DNA from: Bugulina stolonifera
Lineage: Eukaryota > Bryozoa > Gymnolaemata > Cheilostomatida > Bugulidae
Length of the DNA: 64,000 bases
Assembly (NCBI GenBank): GCA_935421135.1
Contig: OW285193.1
Location: 5,264,496 to 5,328,495 of the forward strand
Reading direction: 5' to 3'
Part shown: piece by piece, positions 1-12,000 of the stretch
Layout of the letters: the number at the start of each line of letters is the position of its first letter
Position numbering within the stretch: position 1 is the first letter of the stretch
Notes under the pieces: model-generated
What the model was told of the DNA's origin: nothing
What the model saw: only the letters and a program-made list of their open reading frames with translations
The model's database searches: none
Position numbers and translations under genes: made by a program

Positions 1-825
1 GTTAAGTCAGCATATATAATAGATTAAATAAGCTTTTCACATAAAATACCTTTATATAATAATTTAAACACAGTTGAAAGAATAGGCTGTGTGCATGTGT
101 TAAGTCAGCATATATAATAGATTAAATAAGCTTTTCACAATAGTAGCAATTGAATAAATAAAAGGTTGTGTGCATGTGTTAAGTCAGCATTATGTAATTC
201 ATTAAATAAACTTTTCACAATAGTAGCAATAGAATAAATAAAAGATTGTGTACACATGTTGAAATACCTTTATATAATAGATTAAATAAGCTTTTCACAT
301 ACCTATTATTAGCAAGAAAAGGCTGTGTGCATGTGTTAAGTCAGCATATATAATAGATTAAATAAACTTTTCACAATAGTAGCAATAGAATAAATAAAAG
401 ATTGTGTACACATGTTAAAATACCTTTATATAATAATTTAAACACAATTGAAAGAATAGGCTGTGTGCATGTGTTAAGTCAGCATATATAATAGATTAAA
501 TAAGCTTTTCAATAGTAGGTAGGTGTCACTGTTTTAGTCTCCCTATAATAAATATAAAGTAGCAGGGTGTAAGTAATTTTTTAGCTTGATAGCATTATAT
601 ACAATAAACACTTCACAATTGCTGCCAATTACCCTATTTAGCACTAACCTTATGTTCTACTTGTTGAAATCTCTGATCAGGTGCTGACTAGTAGGTAGCT
701 GTCTCTGTTTTAGTCTCACTCTGTTGACTAGAGGCTGATTGTACATACTGCTAGAGTGAGAAACTCATACCTTAAATAGTAGTATTCAGTAGGCGGAGTC
801 TAACCATTTCCCCACCCTTTGCAAT

Positions 826-1140
826 ACCACCCCGATGCGTCCCGATGTGAATCCGAAGCCTCCCGATGCACCCCGATGCGAATCCGAAGCCTCCCGATGC
901 ACCCCGATGCGAATCCGAAGCCTCCCGATGCACCCCGATGTGAATCCGAAGCCTCCCGATGCACCCCGATGCGAATCCGAAGCCTCCCGATGCACCCCGA
1001 TGTGAATCCGAAGCATCCCGATGCACCCCGATGTGAATCCGAAGCCTCCCGATGCACCCCGATGCGAATCCGAAGCCTCCCGATGTGAATCCGAAGCTTC
1101 CCGATGCATCCCGATGTAACCCGATGCACCCCGATGTGAT
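826..1140 (+). repeat. 31-bp tandem array, left arm of palindrome
   Basis: Tandem repeat with a 31-bp period built from CCCGATGCA, CCCCGATGYGA and ATCCGAAGCCT blocks, with occasional C/T variants. Because 31 is not a multiple of three, all frames stay open and give low-complexity translations of no coding value. It is far more GC-rich than the AT-rich DNA around it. Confidence 0.9.
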
Positions 1141-1145
1141 TTGAC

Positions 1146-1488
1146 ACATCGGGGCACATCGGGGTGCATCGGGATGCATCGGGAGGCTTCGGATTCGCAT
1201 CGGGGTGCATCGGGAAGCTTCGGATTCACATCGGGGTGCATCGGGAGGCTTCGGATTCGCATCGGGAGGCTTCGGATTCACATCGGGGTGCATCGGGAGG
1301 CTTCGGATTCACATCGGGGTGCATCGGGAGGCTTCGGATTCGCATCGGGGTGCATCGGGATGCTTCGGATTCACATCGGGGTGCATCGGGAGGCTTCGGA
1401 TTCGCATCGGGGTGCATCGGGAGGCTTCGGATTCGCATCGGGGTGCATCGGGAGGCTTCGGATTCACATCGGGACGCATCGGGGTGGT
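1146..1488 (-). repeat. 31-bp tandem array, right arm of palindrome
   Basis: Inverted counterpart of the left array: CATCGGG, AGGCTTCGGATTC and CATCGGGGTG blocks at the same period. The two arrays face each other across a centre of a few tens of bases (about 1141-1170), so either strand could fold into a long hairpin. Unit order is not perfectly mirrored, which suggests unit gain, loss or conversion after the palindrome formed. Confidence 0.9.
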
Positions 1489-1803
1489 ATTGCAAAGGGT
1501 GGGGAAATGGTTAGACTCCGCCTACTGAATACTACTATTTAAGGTATGAGTTTCTCACTCTAGCAGTATGTACAATCAGCCTCTAGTCAACAGAGTGAGA
1601 CTAAAACAGAGACAGCTACCTACTAGTCAGCACCTGATCAGAGATTTCAACAAGTAGAACATAAGGTTAGTGCTAAATAGGGTAATTGGCAGCAATTGTG
1701 AAGTGTTTATTGTATATAATGCTATCAAGCTAAAAAATTACTTACACCCTGCTACTTTATATTTATTATAGGGAGACTAAAACAGTGACACCTACCTACT
1801 ATT

Positions 1804-3498
1804 GAAAAGCTTATTTAATCTATTATATATGCTGACTTAACACATGCACACAGCCTATTCTTTCAATTGTGTTTAAATTATTATATAAAGGTATTTTAAC
1901 ATGTGTACACAATCTTTTATTTATTCTATTGCTACTATTGTGAAAAGTTTATTTAATGAATTACATAATGCTGACTTAACACATGCACACAACCTTTTAT
2001 TTATTCTATTGCTACTATTGTGAAAAGCTTATTTAATCTATTATATATGCTGACTTAACACATGCACACAGCCTTTTCTTGCTAATAATAGGTATGTGAA
2101 AAGCTTATTTAATCTATTATATAAAGGTATTTCAACATGTGTACACAATCTTTTATTTATTCTATTGCTACTATTGTGAAAAGTTTATTTAATGAATTAC
2201 ATAATGCTGACTTAACACATGCACACAACCTTTTATTTATTCTATTGCTACTATTGTGAAAAGCTTATTTAATCTATTATATATGCTGACTTAACACATG
2301 CACACTGCCTTTTCTTGCTAATAATAGGTATGTGAAAAGCTTATTTAATCTATTATATATGCTGACTTAACACATGCACACAGCCTATTCTTTCAACTGT
2401 GTTTAAATTATTATATAAAGGTATTTTATGTGAAAAGCTTATTTAATCCATTATATATGCTGACTTAACACATGCACACAGCCTATTCTTTCAATTGTGT
2501 TTAAATTATTATATAAAGGTATTTTAACATGTGTACACACTCTTTTATTTATTCTATAGCTACTATTGTGAAAAGTTTATTTAATGAATTACATAATGCT
2601 GACTTAACACATGCACACAACCCTTTATTTATTCTATTGCTACTATTGTGAAAAGTTTATTTAATGTATTATATCTTATGCTGACTTTGTGAAAAGTTTA
2701 TTTAATGTATTATATATGCTGACTTAACACATGCACACAGCCTTTTCTTGCTAATAATAGGTATGTCATACTCCTTTACATATGTGCCTTTTATTCATTC
2801 AATTGTGTTTAAATTATTATATAATGGTATTTTAACATGTGTACACAATCTTTTATTTATTCTATTGCTACTATTGTGAAAAGTTTATTTAATGAATTAC
2901 ATAATGCTGACTTAACACATGCACACAACCTTTTATTTATTCTATTGCTACTATTGTGAAAAGTTTATTTAATGTATTATATATTATGCTGACTTTGTGA
3001 AAAGTTTATTTAATGTATTATATATGCTGACTTAACACATGCACACAGCCTTTTCTTGCTAATAATAGGTATGCCATACTCCTTTACATATATGTGCGTT
3101 TTATTCATTCAATTGTGTTTAAATTATTATATAATGGTATTTTACCATGTGTACACATTTATTCATTCTATTGCTAGTATTGTAAAAAGTTTATTTAATG
3201 TATTACATAATGCTGACTTAACACATGCATACAACCTTTTATATATTCTATTGCTACTATTGTGAAAAGTTTATTTAATGAATTACATAATGCTGACTTA
3301 ACACATGCATACAACCTTTTATTTATTCTATCGCTACTATTGTGAAAAGCTTATTTAATGTATTATGTATGCTGACTTAACACATGCACACAGTCTTTTC
3401 TTGCTAATAATAGCTATGACATACTCCTTTAGATATGTGTCTTTTATTCATTCAATTGTGTTTGAACTATTATATAAAGGTATTTTAACATGTGTACA
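1804..3498. repeat. AT-rich tandem repeats of the foldback outer arm
   Basis: Repeated blocks of roughly 80-130 bp carry the words GTGAAAAGCTTATTTAAT, ATGCTGACTTAACACATGCA and CTATTGCTACTATTGTG. Several block variants alternate (with or without CTTGCTAATAATAGG, or with TTTCAAYTGTGTTTAAATT). The same blocks in reverse complement fill positions 1-510. Confidence 0.85.
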
Positions 3499-3606
3499 CA
3501 TATGGATAGATGAGTAGAACTAGACTACACAAAGATTTTATCAAATCCTTCTCTATTTATTCTTCGGTGTCAGCACCCTCCAACCCGTCCATTTTATTTT
3601 CACAGA

Positions 3607-3753
3607 TTCGTCAGCAGAGAGGAGTTTGAGTACGTAGAAATGGACACGGATAGCGCTTACATGGCCCTGAGTGCTCGTAGTATAGATGCGCTCATCCGAA
3701 AAGATAAAAATTTATCAGAAGAGGAAACCAAACGTATAGCTACACCCAGCTAA
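3607..3753 (+). pseudogene. DNA polymerase family B palm fragment (Polinton-type), broken
   Basis: Open stretch of 48 codons and a stop, directly after a plausible splice acceptor (TTTTATTTTCACAG, ending 3605). It contains EYVEMDTDSAYMALS; the DTDS core is the metal-binding motif C of family-B polymerases. After the stop another frame continues for about 18 codons up to a GTGAGT donor-like site, so the coding frame appears shifted. A full protein-primed polymerase exceeds 1000 residues and nothing else of it can be recognised, so this is a relic. The assignment rests on the single motif plus the Polinton-like tip downstream. Confidence 0.6.
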
Positions 3754-3957
3754 AGACCGGACTCACCTACCTCTATGGTAAGCGGAAGGTTGCAGAAGAC
3801 GGGGTGAGTACGAGTCCTATAGAATGCTAGTACTGATTTCTCGGAGATGAGACTACTTCATTCGATAAATTGGAGAGTAAACGAACAGTGCAACATAACC
3901 CTTGTACATATACCCGTATATTTTTCTTCACATTCACTCTCTATTGTAAGGGGTCTC

Positions 3958-4010
3958 CGTCCTCAAAACGGAGGGTTTACCGGTTGTAACCTTAAAACCG
4001 AGCAATAAAA
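3958..4010 (+). promoter_or_regulatory. Conserved sub-terminal block with AATAAA
   Basis: A block with GAGGGTTTACCGGTTGTA and GAGCAATAAAACA is alignable with 56330-56380 (GAGGGTTTGCCAGTTGTA, GTGCAATAAACA) and, on the minus strand, with about 50220-50270. In the 8.1-kb element this block is the inner edge of the TIR, just beyond the stop codons of the outward-reading genes. It probably supplies the poly(A) signal. Confidence 0.5.
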
Positions 4011-4133
4011 CACTAGCTAATACATTAAAAACCATTTACCTCGCCAAACCAAAGGGGTAGACGGTACTAGTGCAACTTCCACTCATACTCACCCCTTATC
4101 AGTTCACATTTCTTCTATCGTCTTCATTCGTAG

Positions 4134-4268
4134 GTGGGGGGTGACATCGCACGCGCACGATGCGCTCTCTCCCTATCGGAGTTTGCTACCCGGGGGAAAG
4201 TGGACGCGGTGGTCGAAGAAATTGGTGGGGAGTCAACGACATCATCGTGGAGGCGGGTCTATTTGTAG
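4134..4268 (+). pseudogene. Exon-like fragment in Polinton remnant
   Basis: Follows a TTCATTCGTAG acceptor and stays open for 44 codons before a TAG. It has balanced composition (for example SLSEFATRGKVDAVVEEIGG), unlike the frames created by repeats nearby. A (GAT)n trinucleotide run follows the stop. No family recognised; it could be a decayed exon of an element gene. Confidence 0.25.
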
Positions 4269-4340
4269 GATGATGATGATGTTGATGATGATGATGATGA
4301 TGATGATGAGAAGACAGCCATCCATTTATTCCATTTATCT

Positions 4341-4631
4341 ATTTCTACCCCTCCGAGCGAGGATGTCGCCGGCGAACCACCTCGCGAGGTCTACGGTTTG
4401 AAGCGCGAAAGAGCCACCGCCTTCACTTTCCCTCGCCGCTCGTCACGGGGACGGGCGATTTCCCTAGGGGAGGGTCCGGGGGAAACGAGGGTTAAGGCGC
4501 GAGTCTTTCATCGGAGGTCCGGGGGCGCTCGAACGGAGGAGCGCGCGAGTGCGGTGTCACCCCGACCAGTTCAGTCTCAACAGTCCCCGGCGAAGAAATC
4601 ATCCGGAAGCACCACCACCACCACTCGGTAA
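4341..4631 (+). pseudogene. Arg/Ser-rich exon-like ORF in Polinton remnant
   Basis: Open frame through GC-rich DNA, encoding a basic, Arg/Ser/Gly-rich sequence that ends in QSQQSPAKKSSGSTTTTTR. It terminates at a TAA overlapping a good donor (CG then GTAAGT at 4628), so it may be an internal exon rather than a complete ORF. No ATG is visible near the start. The low complexity limits any functional reading; a basic DNA-binding protein is one possibility. Confidence 0.25.
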
Positions 4632-4669
4632 GTTTCTTATAGTAGTATAGTCAGCGTCGTAAACTCTGC

Positions 4670-5280
4670 ACGGGCACTCCGCACGGGCGTACCCTATCAT
4701 TACTCCAACCCGTATTTTTCTTCGCTTCACCGTACTATTACTCTCAAACGTATTGAAATTTAAAACAAATTCGTGTACCATTACCCTCGCTCACGTTTTT
4801 CATAGCCGGATATCATTACTCTAACCCGTATTTTCCTTCGCTTCACCCTACTCCAGCCGACGGTCCGCCCGCGAGGGCCGCGACGGGTCGTTGGGGCGGG
4901 AGAGCGGGGGAGGGGCGGGGGATGGGCGGGGGGAGGGCGGCGTGGGGCCACGGCTGGACTCGCGAACGAGAACCGCCGCGAGGCGGAGGGCGAGGCGGAG
5001 GGGTTTGGGGTGGGGAGGGGTGGGGAGGGGCGGGGACGGGTGGAGGGAGGACGGGTGGGGTTCGCGGGGCGGGGGGGCGCGCGCGTACGCGCGCGCCCCC
5101 TCGCCCGAGCCGTGGGACCGGGCGAGGGGTTTGCTCTTTAGACTGGGTTCTACGGAACAGCCGATGAGGTTTTTGAAACCCCACCCGCGATGGGGGGGAG
5201 TAGGTTCTAGGGCTTTGCACATAGAGTGAGGTTTAGGGGAGAGGAGGGGCGAGAGGACGGGTGGGGTGGTCGTCCGCCCG
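4670..5280. other. Non-coding: short direct repeat, then GC-rich tract
   Basis: A ~36-bp direct repeat around ACCCGTATTTTTCTTCGCTT lies at about 4700 and 4825. It is followed by a strongly GC-rich, purine-skewed tract (about 4880-5095) with GGGGAGGGG words and a GCGCGCGTACGCGCGC palindrome near 5078-5093. Long frames here are composition artefacts. It resembles the G-rich sub-terminal DNA of the 8.1-kb element in style. Confidence 0.5.
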
Positions 5281-5357
5281 GGGAGTTTTTGGATCTAGGG
5301 CTAATACGACGCGGAAAGGGCCGGGTGTCTGTGTAGATCTGCACTGACTATACTACT

Positions 5358-6052
5358 AGCACCAACCGCAAACGTTGTAATTTATACCTATGGGAAAAAA
5401 TTTACATCATTTATAAACCTAACCTGGTCACACTGAACAATAGAAATGAGCTTGTATCTACTTGTAGACATGCCTGCAAACACTTACTGGAACAAATCAC
5501 ATAGCGTTCTAACTTTGTAGTCATACGTCATCACTTCCTAACATACTGTAAACACTACTGACATCTTTAGCACTGGCTTACAGCACTAGGAGTTTCAAAA
5601 CAATAGTTGTATAAGGAGTGAAATGTTTAAACAGTCAAAAATGTAGTAATTAACACACAGTATAGGCTTTATTAACATGTAATGTCTTTGCAAATTACAA
5701 AACTTGCATGCTCAAACACCAAAGTGAAATATAAAATTTTGCACATTAAGTTGAACATAATGTATGCTTTCATTTTACTTACAAGTATGAAACTACTGTA
5801 CATAGTAAATAGTAAAATGAATTAAATATCAAAACATCAAGCGAGTATACTCGTTGTCAGACTCCAAAGTGTTAATTTCATCATTTCTTATGATATACAT
5901 GTACATGTACATATGCATGTCAGTCTAGGTGCCACTGCTGGACTGCTGAAATAGTATATGCAATGTATATTGTATCTACATATAATGCTTGCTTGACGAA
6001 CTTCGATGCTTGCATATCACATTCAACTCTCAAGGTTTGAATGACCAAAGTA
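5358..6052. other. Intergenic, nothing recognised
   Basis: AT-rich DNA between the Polinton tip and the 3' end of the minus-strand transporter gene. No coding region or repeat that I can support; it probably includes the transporter 3' UTR. Confidence 0.5.
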
Positions 6053-9000
6053 TCACTCTTCAGAAGAAGTTTGCAGAGTTGATTTAGAGTAATCTTCCTT
6101 GGTGATAGATTCATTAAAGAGTTTATATAACTTGTCTGAGATCTTTGATCTAACAGACTCAATGTCTTTTGTAGTGGGTTTATCTTCTTCATTCTTACCA
6201 TCTTCAGGAGCTATAGGCCATTTGTTTATCTTCATGATGATTAGATACAAGATAGTGATAGCAACCTACATATAAATAAGTAGAAATACTAAACAGCACT
6301 ACCATTTTCAAATGGTTTACAAAAAATTACAACATGTACAACAAAGCATAGAGTACCAAAATCAGGTGATAACAGAATATACTGTATAGTTCGGTTTCTC
6401 TTTTGTTTTAGAATTATACTGTAGTAAGTGTAAGGTACAGTATGAACCGGGGCATACTATACTATCTTGTGAAATTACATGTATCTGCATTGCTGTAGCA
6501 GCCAACCTTACCATAATAAACTGTAGACCACTCATTATAGTCATAGACCAACTGTAGCCATATTGATGTATTAGTACTCCTCCCATCATTGGTCCAATCA
6601 TCATTCCAAACCCGTTGGCAGAGTTTGTTATTCCAGCAACCATACCATACATCTTCATACAATCCTTAGGGTATCCATTGGCTCTATGAGTAGTGAAAGT
6701 GGTGAAAGTTATTTAAAAGCTAATTCTATTGATTTTGTCAAATAATGACTTAATGTACCTGTAGGAGTTTAATTTAATCATTTATCCCAATGGCAAGCTG
6801 GCTACAGGTTCTTGTGACTTATAAGGTGTGTGATGTACATGTACAAACACAGTACATGGTATAACTATGTACATGTACAATGTATAACTATGTACATGTA
6901 CAATGTATAACTATGTACATATACAATGTATAAATATGTACATGTACAATGTATAACTATGTACATGTACAATGTATAACTATGTACATGTAAAATGTAT
7001 AACTATATACATGTACAATGTATAACTATGTACATGTACAATGTATAACTATGTACATGTAAAATGTATAACTATGTACATGTACAATGTATAACTATGT
7101 ACATGTACAATGTATAACTATGTACATGTACAATGTATAACTATGTACATGTAAAATGTATAACTATGTACATGTACAATGTATAACTATGTACATGTAC
7201 AATGTATAACTATGTACATGTACAATGTATAACTATGTACATGTACAATGTATAACTATGTACATGTAAAACGTTGTTCTGGCGACCTAACCCTTTATTC
7301 AGATAATTGAGTAAATTTAAAGTCCTAAACATTGTTGTGAGAAGAAAGTTTCTCACTGACATTGTACAAGTACACTTAGTATGCAAATGCTACATTGTAT
7401 GTAAATGCATGGTTATGATAGGGCCGGACGGCCCTAGTATCTGGTGATCCTTTTATCCTTATTGTATCTGCAATATTACAATGTACATGTACATGTACAG
7501 TGTATGTGCTACTTTTGTCATATGACCAATTAACCTTAAGAAATCCGGCCTCGTCCCTTTTGCGATCATTGTACAATACTTTAGACAGAGTGAAAGTCGT
7601 ACTTTTTACCCGAAGCCACCGCAAATGTAATAGTATAAAAGGCAAACATTTTTCTGTATTGATTCAATTGTTACTTGGAACTCAATAAAGACACACCTAC
7701 AATGTCATGTACTTTTGAAAGAATTCTATTTGGAGTTATCTTTTCTAGACTAGCATACTTCTAGCTAAATACCTTAGGAAATGAAAGCCGAAGTCCTAGA
7801 ATGGCATTGATAAAACACATGCTAGCTCTAAGTCATTAGTAACAACTCGACCTATGGGTCAGCACTCATGAACAGTCAACTAGGTTGTCATAGCTCATTT
7901 TAATGTGAAAGGAGAGAGTTCAATCAACCACTCTTGCACTTCTCCCGTGCTCGTGCCATGGTACCGGCACGCAAAACATTACAATATTGCTTTTACTTGA
8001 TATAATATAATATAACATAATCTAATATAATCGCAGCATTATATTAATATAATTAATATTTATCTATATATCCCAAGCTCTCTCTGCCATGTCATTCTTC
8101 AATCTTGGCATCCATGTTGAATGAGACTAAATATTGATTCATACAATAAGTGCGGCTGATATCCTACATTATGCTACAGTAACCATGATTGCTGATCAAA
8201 TAACAATCTTGGGTTCTAGTCAATTTGTGGCGGCATAGCATGGGCCATTTCTAGCTTGAAATAAGCTTGAGAATGCTAAAATGTTAATACTCACTCAGCT
8301 AGGTTAGTTGTTGCCTTGAATGGTGGGACAAAGGCTCCTTGTCTAGCCAAAGCCATCAGAAAATGAATGGCTATTGTCAACCAGAAGTACCTGAAGGTTA
8401 TAAAAAGCCATTTCAGAGTGTGTGATAAACTTCATGCTAAGATTTGGTCAAACTGGGATACATGTACTCAATGCAATAAAGGTAATATTTTCTGTTGGTC
8501 GGAGCAGTAATTTGAAGTTGTCTTCTCTTTCACGTTTACGTATAGCAATAGAGCTATATTGTTAACAGAAATCTACAGCGCTGTCTGGAATTCACCCGCA
8601 ATGTTGTTTTAATTGGAGTGCAGGCTAGATATACGATGACTAGTTTCAGCATTAGTTCTACACAGACAGTCTAATATCTATTCAGTTAGGGCTTAGTAGT
8701 ACCCGCAATTACAATTAATAATAAAATCAGAATAGGGCTAATTTTAGCAAACAGTTGTTTTGTGACAAGTCCGTGTCAGGAGCACTAGAGCCAACTCTAA
8801 TTGCTAGGGAATTTTGAAAGTTTCCCCATTGCTTAGCTTCCATCGTTTCTCATGGCTTTGAAAGAGAAAGGGTAAGTTGAGGTTATTATTCCTCCAATCA
8901 CTATTTTCAAAACTCATTCAGTCATTGGATTGTTATTCAATTGCTCTGGCATTACTATCGAACACCACAGAACAGTGTCATTTTATTTGGTTGAATTTTA

Positions 9001-12000
9001 ATTTATTATTATTGTTTTATACCCAATTTAAGATTAATTATTATCATATTGATATTAATTATAATTATTATTATATAGTTTAGCCAATATTTATATTATT
9101 GTAATTAATTTTTTTTCGTTTTATTAATTAATCAACTAATCTCAAATCTGTATGTATTACAAACAATTATTTTATAAATTAAAATTATTTTATTAATTGT
9201 ATATAATTTTAAATTTAATATTATGTTATTTATATTAATATATATATATATATATTAATATGTAGCCTATTTTAATTTTTTATTTAGGCCTACTTTATCA
9301 TAATGAAAATGGTAATTGATAACGATAATAATAGGATAGTGAATTATATCTACAATTACAATATTTTGCAAAGAGTCTCTGCGAATCAGAAAGCAAATAA
9401 CTATAATATGTTATTCATAGTGATTGTGGTGTACCACCCCCAGTTATAGAAGATACTCAGTTGGTATATAGGCCCAACCATGATCATCCTCATAAGCTCA
9501 GTGTCTGGCAGCTATTGTACGGAACAGCAACAAAATTAAGTATAATCAATTGATAGTGATAAGTAGGCTAAGCATAAAGTGAGTACAATACAGGGTGATA
9601 GTAGTTGAAACAGAATGAAGATCCATAATGATTATTGGGTAATGCAATATTTATTGAAGAGCAATTATTTAATATAAGTATTTAATTATATTTGTAAATT
9701 GGTCCAGCAGATTTACAATGTTAATATAAATAGGACAAATCTAGAATGGTGCTTCTGATGGCCACTGAATAGGTCTGTGTAAGAACAGGCAAGCTTCAGC
9801 GCTATCAGGTAGCACAGGAGCACATCACGCAGAGATGTAGTCTTGTAGCTGGAATGCTAGCCGCTCAACTCTGCACTGCCTGTTAAAATATTGACGAATC
9901 TAGTTCAGCTAACCATTGACAGTCATACATGTGCATATCAGCTTTAGTTGCCATCAAACCATCAAGTCATTAATGCTGTTATATCATTTACTGTGAAATA
10001 CAAATTTAAATGGTACATGTATCTGTTATTTGCAGATAAGAACCATTATGCTAAATGAGAACATTGAACCAGTTATTCACCTGTTTTCCTGGAATTTGCT
10101 GTTCTCCATCAGGTACTTGGTCAAGTTGCCTCCAGTCAAGAGCTTTCAATCACACCCCCTGCTGTACGTTTTTTCTCCTGGGAAATCCAATGACTGTCAT
10201 ACATTGGTAGGTATTAATATCTAAGGTTAGTAGTTGTAGGCCTACTAGGTGTATTGCATTTGTCACATGTCAGTCTTTGACTATAGATTATGCTGCAGTG
10301 ATGTACTGGCATCTATATTACTAACCTAATTGGAGGTCGACTGGTAGGTTAGTTAGTAGCTGTACTTGGATAGGGCTGGCCAAAGTTCTTTTTGAAATGG
10401 GCCAGATCTAAAATTTGCATGCTTGAGGTGGGCCACTTTATTCTTGTTTCAATCAAATGTTGTAACTTCAGTACATGTATACTAATGTATGTAGAAGTGT
10501 ATGTGCATTTGTAAGTGTGCATTATACAGTGTAGATATAGGTGTAGCTTTGGGTGTAGGTGTACAGTGTAGATGTAGGTGTACAATGTAGATGTAGGTGC
10601 AGCCGTATGTGAGGTGTAGGTATACGTGTAGACTGTACATGTAGCTGTAGGCATATATTAGGTGTATGTGTAGGTGTGCATGTAGCTGTAGGCGTGCTTG
10701 TAGCTGTAGGCGTGCTTGTAGCTGTAGGCGTGCTTGTAGCTGTAGGCGTGCTTGTAGCTGTAGGCGTGCTTGTAGCTGTAGGCGTGCTTGTAGCTGTAGG
10801 CGTGCTTGTAGCTGTAGGCGTCCGTGTAGCTGTAGGCGTCCGTGTAGCTGTAGGCGTCCGTGTAGCTGTAGGCGTCCGTGTAGCTGTAGGCGTCCGTGTA
10901 GCTGTAGGCGTCCGTGTAGCTGTAGGCGTCCGTGTAGCTGTAGGCGTCCGTGTAGCTGTAGGCGTCCGTGTAGCTGTAGGCGTCCGTGTAGCTGTAGGCG
11001 TCCGTGTAGCTGTAGGCGTCCGTGTAGCTGTAGGCGTCCGTGTAGCTGTAGGCGTCCGTGTAGCTGTAGGCGTCCGTGTAGCTGTAGGCGTCCGTGTAGC
11101 TGTAGGCGTCCGTGTAGCTGTAGGCGTCCGTGTAGCTGTAGGCGTCCGTGTAGCTGTAGGCGTCCGTGTAGCTGTAGGCGTCCGTGTAGCTGTAGGCGTC
11201 CGTGTAGCTGTATGCGTCCGTGTAGCTGTAGGCGTCCGTGTAGCTGTAGGCGTCCGTGTAGCTGTAGGCGTCCGTGTAGCTGTAGGCGTCCGTGTAGCTG
11301 TAGGCGTCCGTGTAGCTGTAGGCGTCCGTGTAGCTGTAGGCGTCCGTGTAGCTGTAGGCGTCCGTGTAGCTGTAGGCGTCCGTGTAGCTGTAGGCGTCCG
11401 TGTAGCTGTAGGCGTCCGTGTAGCTGTAGGCGTCCGTGTAGCTGTAGGCGTCCGTGTAGCTGTAGGCGTCCGTGTAGCTGTAGGCGTCCGTGTAGCTGTA
11501 GGCGTCCGTGTAGCTGTAGGCGTCCATGTAGCTGTAGGCGTCCATGTAGCTGTAGGTGTATGGGACAGACAAGATTCTGCGTTGCTAGTCATTACTGCTT
11601 CATAGTTATATGTAGTCAGTAGTTGTACTATGATGTGGGTCAAAAAGTTCTGAAGGATATTGGAATCCAAGCTTGAAGCAGAGTGACTGGCAGAATGAGT
11701 GTGCATTCTTGTGGGGGAATGTGGCTTAGCACCTAACAGTGACTTACTATAAGTTAGTTCATGATTTTGGCTCTACATGTACATGCCCATTCACAGGGTT
11801 TCTGAAACTGCCCCAGGTCACATCGTTTAGCTACATGTAGTTCAGTCAGTGCTAGTAGGCAGTCTGTGAGCTGGCTAGATGCCAACTGTCTGTACAAGCA
11901 AGCAAGCAAGCTATTAATAGCCCATAGCTTAGTGCTAGTTATTAGTAGAGCTGCATGCTAGTACTAACGATTGTGTGTAGTGTTAAAACAGGCCTCATTG

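Larger units (their letters stand above)
1..3498. mobile_element. Foldback-type long palindrome, left edge outside window
   Basis: The sequence from the left edge reads back on the opposite strand. Positions 511-781 pair with 1533-1803 at a constant coordinate sum of 2314, giving a centre near 1157. Further out the pairing continues with small shifts: position 301 pairs with about 2093, and position 1 with about 2469. The arms hold three zones: an outer AT-rich tandem repeat, a unique ~270-bp segment, and an inner 31-bp array. The outer repeat runs on to about 3498 on the right, so the left arm should extend beyond the window. No credible coding region is present; the short frames of the core are by-products of the 31-bp repeat. 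The architecture is that of foldback elements (long TIRs made of tandem repeats). Membership of a named family is inference. Confidence 0.75.
3500..5357 (+). mobile_element. Polinton/Maverick-like element, right-hand remnant
   Basis: The right tip (CTAGGGCTAA near 5295, then GTAGATCTGCACTGAC and a final ACTACT ending at 5357) closely matches the right tip of the complete 8.1-kb element ending at 57445 (CTAGGGCTAA, GCAGATCTGCACTGAT, ACTACT). Inside lie a DNA polymerase B palm fragment (3607-3753), a conserved sub-terminal block (about 3958-4010) also found in both TIRs of the 8.1-kb element, two exon-like stretches and a GC-rich tract. The left part is missing or outside the window, and the foldback repeats abut it. 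The first 6 bp after the tip, AGCACC, would be the target duplication if the left end could be found. Confidence 0.6.

Noticed and set aside
772..1542. Several 90-170 codon frames in the foldback core
   Set aside because: Products of the 31-bp repeat in every phase on both strands.
4843..5229. Overlapping 80-125 codon frames in the GC-rich tract
   Set aside because: High GC leaves frames open by chance; Pro/Arg/Gly composition, no motif, mutually overlapping on both strands.
10522..11706. Long frames on both strands through the 18-bp array (up to 394 codons)
   Set aside because: A period divisible by three keeps all frames open; composition is pure repeat and there is no gene context.
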